NCBI RefSeq assembly: GCF_029504575.1
Contig: NZ_JAQFII010000001.1
Span: 5,153,001 to 5,217,000, forward strand
Direction of reading: 5' to 3'
Origin: Streptomyces sp. SPB162
GTDB taxonomy: Bacteria > Actinomycetota > Actinomycetes > Streptomycetales > Streptomycetaceae
DNA length: 64,000 nucleotides
Shown: in pieces, positions 60,540-64,000 of the stretch
Layout: every line of letters begins with the position of its first letter
How positions within the stretch are numbered: the first letter of the stretch is position 1
Made by a program: the position numbers and the translations under genes
Notes under the pieces: model-generated
What the model was told of the DNA's origin: nothing
Seen by the model: only the letters and a program-made list of their open reading frames with translations
Database searches by the model: none

Positions 60540-60797
60540 TCAGACGCTGGCGTTGCGGGCCCTGTTGCGGGCGGCGCGGCGCTTCATTGCGCGACGCTCG
60601 TCCTCGCTGAGGCCGCCCCAGACGCCTGCGTCCTGGCCGCTCTCCAGCGCCCACTGCAGGCACTGCTCCATGACGGGGCAGCGGCGGCAGACGGCCTTGG
60701 CTTCCTCGATCTGCAGCAGCGCAGGACCGGTGTTGCCGATGGGGAAGAAGAGTTCCGGGTCTTCCTCGCGGCAAACGGCGCGATGACGCCAGTCCAT
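60540..60797 (-). CDS. wblE: WhiB-like protein WblE (WhiB1 homologue)
   Basis: 85 residues. Iron-sulfur regulator with cluster cysteines C9, C37, C40 and C46 (AVCRRCPVMEQC) and the WhiB turn GVWGG at 58-62, then a basic tail (MKRRAARNRARN). Length and sequence match the WhiB1/WblE group, which is NO-sensitive and essential or nearly so in actinobacteria. ATG 60797 has GGAG 6 nt upstream. Confidence 0.93.
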   Translation of the reverse strand: MDWRHRAVCREEDPELFFPIGNTGPALLQIEEAKAVCRRCPVMEQCLQWALESGQDAGVWGGLSEDERRAMKRRAARNRARNASV

Positions 60798-61114
60798 GGC
60801 TGCTCCAACTCCTTTGTGACAAGCACGTTGCTTGTGAATGTGAACGCTTTCACGAATCCCCTCACAGGGCACGGCACTACGCCCAGTTTCCTGGTGCAGT
60901 CCCGCTGATGTGAGGTGGTGGATTCGGGCTCTCAAGGGACTCCGGTTGTTGGCCGTCCCGATCGCCATGTAGAGACTCGCAAACCTGGGCTGCGGATACA
61001 ACCCCTTCAGGAAAGTTTTTTTTGATTCCTCGGTGTCGCCTGCATCACAGCCGTACTTCCATGGGGTGCAGGGCAGCCTAAACGTTCGAGTAAAAGGACT
61101 TTGGGCTCTTCCGC
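60798..61114. other. Long wblE upstream region (317 bp)
   Basis: This gap separates the wblE start from the lipid-kinase stop; both genes are on the minus strand. It holds an unusual run of eight A on the minus strand (near 61015-61022) but no gene, terminator or riboswitch that I can recognise. It presumably contains the wblE promoter and a long leader. Confidence 0.5.
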
Positions 61115-62083
61115 TTACACAATCACACGCAGTGCACGGCGTACGCCTGTGAAGGTTGCGCTGGTACGCAGCCCCAGGTGGTCGCCGTCCACCTGGAAGG
61201 GGAGTGGCGCCTGCGAATGCAAGGTGAAGTCGGTCAGGTCGTGCAAGGAGGCCACATGCTTGCCGTGCGGGCCTCGATCGGGGCTCGAACGCAGCAGTTG
61301 CGCGGCGTAACGCATCGCCGACGTCGTGGACATCTTGGACACCCCGAGCACGTCGAGGCCGGTGTCGAAAGAGGCCTCGGGGGACGCGTACACCGGACGA
61401 TTGCCCAGGTAGGTCCAGGGAGCGGTGTTGCAGACTATCGACAGCACCAGCCCGGTCACCGGGTCCTGGTCCGGGCGCTCCAGCGTGATCGAACCGGGCC
61501 CCCGGTGCGTCTCCGCCAGGAACTGGCGCATCACCTGGCGCATGTACAGCGCGTGCGTCGAGCGCTTCCCCATGTCGCGTTGCTGTTCGACCCGGCCGAC
61601 CACGCCGGCGTCGAAGCCCAGCCCGGCGCAGAAGGTGAACCAGCGCGACGGGACTCCCTCGTCCTCCGTACCGGGCGTGCCGCTCACCAGTCCCAGGCCG
61701 ACCGTGCGCGACGACTGGTCGTGCAGGGCGTCCAGCAGGGCGCCGGTCGCCTCGACGGCGTCGTTGGGCAGCCCCAGGGCGCGCGCGAAGACATTGGTCG
61801 ATCCACCGGGGACCACGGCCAGCTGCGGCAGTCCGTCGGGATCCGGGCCGTTGTGCAGGAGCCCGTTGACGACCTCGTTGACCGTGCCGTCGCCACCGAG
61901 CGCGACGACCAGTTCGATCTCGCCGCCCTCGGCCGCCTGCCGGGCGAGGTCCCGGGCGTGGCCGCGGTACTCCGTCGCCGCCACGTCCAGCTTCAGATCG
62001 CTGGCGAGGGCGTGGGCCAGAACGTCACGTACCCGCGCGCTGGTGGTGGTGGCAGCAGGGTTGACCACGAGAAGTGCGCGCAT
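61115..62083 (-). CDS. Diacylglycerol/sphingosine-kinase family lipid kinase
   Basis: 322 residues. DAGK catalytic domain start ALLVVNPAATTTSARVRDVL, nucleotide loop VVALGGDGTVNEVVNG and the following VVPGGSTNVFARALGLP. Members phosphorylate lipids, but the exact substrate is not predictable. ATG 62083 is 7 nt after a TACGCT hexamer on the minus strand with no Shine-Dalgarno, so the mRNA may be leaderless. Confidence 0.87.
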   Translation of the reverse strand: MRALLVVNPAATTTSARVRDVLAHALASDLKLDVAATEYRGHARDLARQAAEGGEIELVVALGGDGTVNEVVNGLLHNGPDPDGLPQLAVVPGGSTNVFARALGLPNDAVEATGALLDALHDQSSRTVGLGLVSGTPGTEDEGVPSRWFTFCAGLGFDAGVVGRVEQQRDMGKRSTHALYMRQVMRQFLAETHRGPGSITLERPDQDPVTGLVLSIVCNTAPWTYLGNRPVYASPEASFDTGLDVLGVSKMSTTSAMRYAAQLLRSSPDRGPHGKHVASLHDLTDFTLHSQAPLPFQVDGDHLGLRTSATFTGVRRALRVIV

Positions 62084-62131
62084 GAGGGGAAGCGTACCTA
62101 CCCATAAGTACACCGGGCTACGCTGGCCGAT

Positions 62132-62551
62132 GTGAGCCAGATCCCCCCGACCCCGTCATCCACACCGCGCAGGCTGACCGCCGCCGCGGCCCTCGCGGCC
62201 CTCGAAGGGCTCGCCCTGGCGGGCTGCGGGCTCGTCCTGCTGGTGCTGGCGCTGACCGGGCACACCGACAACGTCCGCAACGCCGTGGTGGGTGCGCTCA
62301 CCGTCCTCGCCCTCGGCGCGATCCCGCTGGCGGCGGCGTACGGGCTGCTGCACGCCCGGCGCTGGAGCCGGGGACCGGCGCTGATCATCCAGCTGCTGGC
62401 GCTGCCGGTGGCCTGGACGCTCCTGCACGGCGCGGCGCCGCTCGTCGCCGCCGGCGCCGCCCTCGCCGTCGTCGCGCTGGCCGGACTGTTCCTCCTCGTC
62501 CACCCCGCCACGACCGCCGCCCTCGGCATCGGGGACCGCCGCGGGGCGTGA
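62132..62551 (+). CDS. Small four-helix integral membrane protein
   Basis: 139 residues from GTG. Four hydrophobic helices (LEGLALAGCGLVLLVLALTG; VVGALTVLALGAIPLAAAYG; ALIIQLLALPVAWTLLHGAA; AALAVVALAGLFLLVHPATT). It resembles small uncharacterised Streptomyces membrane proteins. Divergent from the lipid-kinase gene, with 48 bp between starts. Confidence 0.7.
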   Translation: MSQIPPTPSSTPRRLTAAAALAALEGLALAGCGLVLLVLALTGHTDNVRNAVVGALTVLALGAIPLAAAYGLLHARRWSRGPALIIQLLALPVAWTLLHGAAPLVAAGAALAVVALAGLFLLVHPATTAALGIGDRRGA

Positions 62552-62557
62552 CCCCCC

Positions 62558-62609
62558 GGAACCACGGCGGCCGGACAGATCCAGGGATCCGTCCGGCCGC
62601 CGTGGTTCC
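62558..62609. terminator. Long bidirectional terminator
   Basis: A 19-bp perfect stem (GGAACCACGGCGGCCGGAC with its complement) lies between the convergent membrane-protein and sigma-factor genes. Confidence 0.85.
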
Positions 62610-62623
62610 GTGCCACTCCCCGG

Positions 62624-63589
62624 CTACTCCTCGACGAGGAGCTTCTCGCGGAGCTGCATGAGGGTGCGGGCCAGGAGCCGGGAGACGTGCATCTGGGAGA
62701 TGCCGACCTCGATGGCGATCTGGGACTGGGTCATGTTGCCGAAGAACCGCAGCATGAGGATCTTCTTCTCCCGGGGCGGAAGTGACTCCAGGAGCGGTTT
62801 GAGCGATTCCCGGTACTCGACGCCCTCCAGGGCCTCGTCCATGGCCCCGAGGGTGTCCGCGACGGCGGGGGAGTCGTCGTCGGTGTCCGGCACGTCGAGG
62901 GAGAGGGTGCTGTAGGCGTTCGCGGATTCGAGGCCCTCCAGCACCTCCTCCTCCGTGATCTTGAGCTGGACCGCCAGTTCGTGCACGGTCGGTGCCCGGC
63001 CGAAGCGCTGCGAGAGCTCTCCGGTGGCGGTGGTGAGGGCCAGCCGCAGCTCCTGGAGCCTGCGGGGGACGCGGACGGCCCAGCCCTTGTCCCTGAAGTG
63101 GCGCTTGATCTCACCGACGACCGTGGGAGTCGCGTACGTGGAGAACTCCACGCCGCGGTCCACGTCGAAGCGGTCGACGGACTTGATCAGACCGATGGTG
63201 GCGACCTGGGTGAGGTCGTCCAGCGGCTCCCCGCGGTTGCGGAAGCGCCGCGCCAGGTGCTCCACCAGCGGCAGGTGCATACGCACCAGCCGGTTGCGCA
63301 GCTCGGCGCGTTCCGGTGAGCCGTCCGGGAGCTTGCTCAGCTCCACGAAGAGCGCTCGGGCGCCGGCCCGGTCATGCGGGTCGTGCTGCTCTTGCTGGTC
63401 CATGGGATCCGCCTGCTCCGCCGCGTCCATTGCCTCAGTACGGGACCCGGGGTGCTGCCGCGCCGCATACCGCCCGGCCGCCCCGGCGGGCGACGCCTGG
63501 ACGGGTACGGCGGCGCGGCCCCGCACCGCGGGCATGCCGTTGTCCGCCGGGGGTCCGGGAGCTGCCTCCCGGGATAGATCAGCACTCAT
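62624..63589 (-). CDS. sigH: SigB/SigF-family sigma factor (sigH position)
   Basis: 321 residues from ATG 63589 (GGGGA upstream). Full sigma-70 group 3: region 2 (RMHLPLVEHLARRFRNRGEP; DLTQVATIGLIKSVDRFDVD; RGVEFSTYATPTVVGEIKRH), region 3, and region 4 (PREKKILMLRFFGNMTQSQI). The first 75 residues are a flexible extension that other SigB-like factors lack. The frame stays open upstream to 63841 inside the anti-sigma gene, in line with the multiple SigH isoforms known in S. coelicolor. Osmotic/developmental stress role by homology. Confidence 0.88.
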   Translation of the reverse strand: MSADLSREAAPGPPADNGMPAVRGRAAVPVQASPAGAAGRYAARQHPGSRTEAMDAAEQADPMDQQEQHDPHDRAGARALFVELSKLPDGSPERAELRNRLVRMHLPLVEHLARRFRNRGEPLDDLTQVATIGLIKSVDRFDVDRGVEFSTYATPTVVGEIKRHFRDKGWAVRVPRRLQELRLALTTATGELSQRFGRAPTVHELAVQLKITEEEVLEGLESANAYSTLSLDVPDTDDDSPAVADTLGAMDEALEGVEYRESLKPLLESLPPREKKILMLRFFGNMTQSQIAIEVGISQMHVSRLLARTLMQLREKLLVEE

Positions 63590-63698
63590 GGCGTTTCCCC
63601 GTTCCGTGCACGGTTGTACCGTTACCGGCCCTTCGGGGGACCGGGACACGCTGACCTGCTTCGGGTCCGCGCCTACGGGCTGCCTGCATCTGGGGACC

Positions 63699-64000
63699 TC
63701 ACGACTGTCCGGGGCCGGCACCGCGCTTCTTGTGCAGGCTGATGCTGACGGTCTTGTCCTCCGCGACCGTGGCATCCACCTCGCCGGCCAGTGCGGAGAG
63801 CACTGTCCAGGCGAAGGTGTCCCGCTCCGGAGCGCGACCATCGGTCGTGGGTGCCGAAACGCGCACCCACAGCGCGTCTCCGACGAGTCGGAAGACGCAA
63901 CTCAATACGCTGCCGGGAACGGCCTGCTGCAGCAGGATCGCGCACGCCTCGTCCACGGCGATGCGCAGGTCTTCGATCTCGTCGAGGGTGAAGTCCAGCC
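63699..64000 (-). CDS. Anti-sigma factor, SpoIIAB/RsbW type (start outside window)
   Basis: The frame is open to the right edge, so the N-terminus is missing. The visible part is the end of an HATPase-type anti-sigma: FTLDEIEDLRIAVDEACAIL, with the N-box position reading ACAILLQQA, then a beta-rich region with FAWTVLSALAGEVDATVAED. It would hold the adjacent sigma factor inactive, as UshX/PrsH does for SigH in S. coelicolor; a BldG-type antagonist would be elsewhere. Confidence 0.8.
   Translation of the reverse strand, partial: LDFTLDEIEDLRIAVDEACAILLQQAVPGSVLSCVFRLVGDALWVRVSAPTTDGRAPERDTFAWTVLSALAGEVDATVAEDKTVSISLHKKRGAGPGQS

Noticed and set aside
1..64000. CRISPR arrays, prophage genes, secondary-metabolite synthases or conjugative modules.
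   Set aside because: None is visible: no spacer-repeat array, integrase, capsid or modular synthase sequence occurs; repeats found are tandem and gene-end anchored.

Overview
The window is high-GC actinobacterial chromosome DNA and almost certainly comes from a Streptomyces or a very close relative. The evidence is GC-rich third codon positions, frequent GTG and TTG starts, two WhiB-like proteins, and three landmark loci: sigR-rsrA, nrdAB under a cobalamin riboswitch, and dasR-dasABC. From memory the gene order matches the conserved core region of Streptomyces coelicolor running from about SCO5184 to SCO5244 (wblC, hisN, aroA, sigR-rsrA, nrdAB, dasRABC, wblE, sigH). I could not run a search to confirm this. 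Nothing looks like a large acquired island. What departs from the ordinary is mainly short repeats, small inverted-repeat elements, leader RNAs and one broken gene.

Region 1 (1-11.4 kb) holds the end of a helicase-nuclease, an M20 peptidase, NudC, a mycoredoxin behind a perfect sigma-R promoter, UvrD2, the wblC locus with a leader that reads as a transcription attenuator, small zinc-binding and basic proteins, an ABC1 kinase, a ThiF-like protein and a small metallopeptidase. Region 2 (11.5-23.8 kb) holds a TerD-AIM24 fusion followed by two more AIM24 proteins, a NUDIX hydrolase, a zinc-dependent protease-like protein, an SDR protein, MoaE, a PDZ-Lon secreted protease and a large UPF0182 membrane protein. 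Region 3 (23.8-37.2 kb) holds two identical initiator tRNA genes flanking a Sel1-repeat gene, a HEAT-repeat protein, a Fur-type repressor facing a frameshifted catalase gene, HisN, RsgA, AroA, an M50-like protein and an SRAP protein.

Region 4 (37.2-49.3 kb) is the thiol-stress pair sigR-rsrA, two membrane HD-domain proteins (one intact HD-GYP, one degenerate), a biotinyl-domain protein lacking its lysine, a TPR protein, peptide deformylase and nrdAB. nrdAB has two candidate NrdR boxes and a B12 riboswitch upstream and a putative MITE at its end. Region 5 (49.3-58.8 kb) is a MctP-type carboxylate permease with its DUF3311 partner, then the amino-sugar locus: dasR, divergent dasABC, a GH3 hexosaminidase and a SIS-domain isomerase/deaminase. 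These would import chitobiose, cleave it to GlcNAc and feed the sugar phosphates to metabolism. A DasR-like site beyond them overlaps the promoter of a probable small RNA (position of scr5239). Region 6 (58.8-64 kb) holds a PdtaS-like histidine kinase, wblE, a lipid kinase, a small membrane protein, a SigB/SigF-family sigma factor (sigH position) and the start-truncated anti-sigma gene.

The most unusual pattern is a set of short tandem arrays that begin exactly at the stop codon of a gene and carry that stop codon in every unit (downstream of the helicase, moaE, the PDZ protease, the SRAP gene and a GNAT gene). Unit sequences are unrelated between loci, and unit lengths (13, 53, 44, 13, 22) are never multiples of three. 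Four of the five arrays therefore place stops in all three frames.
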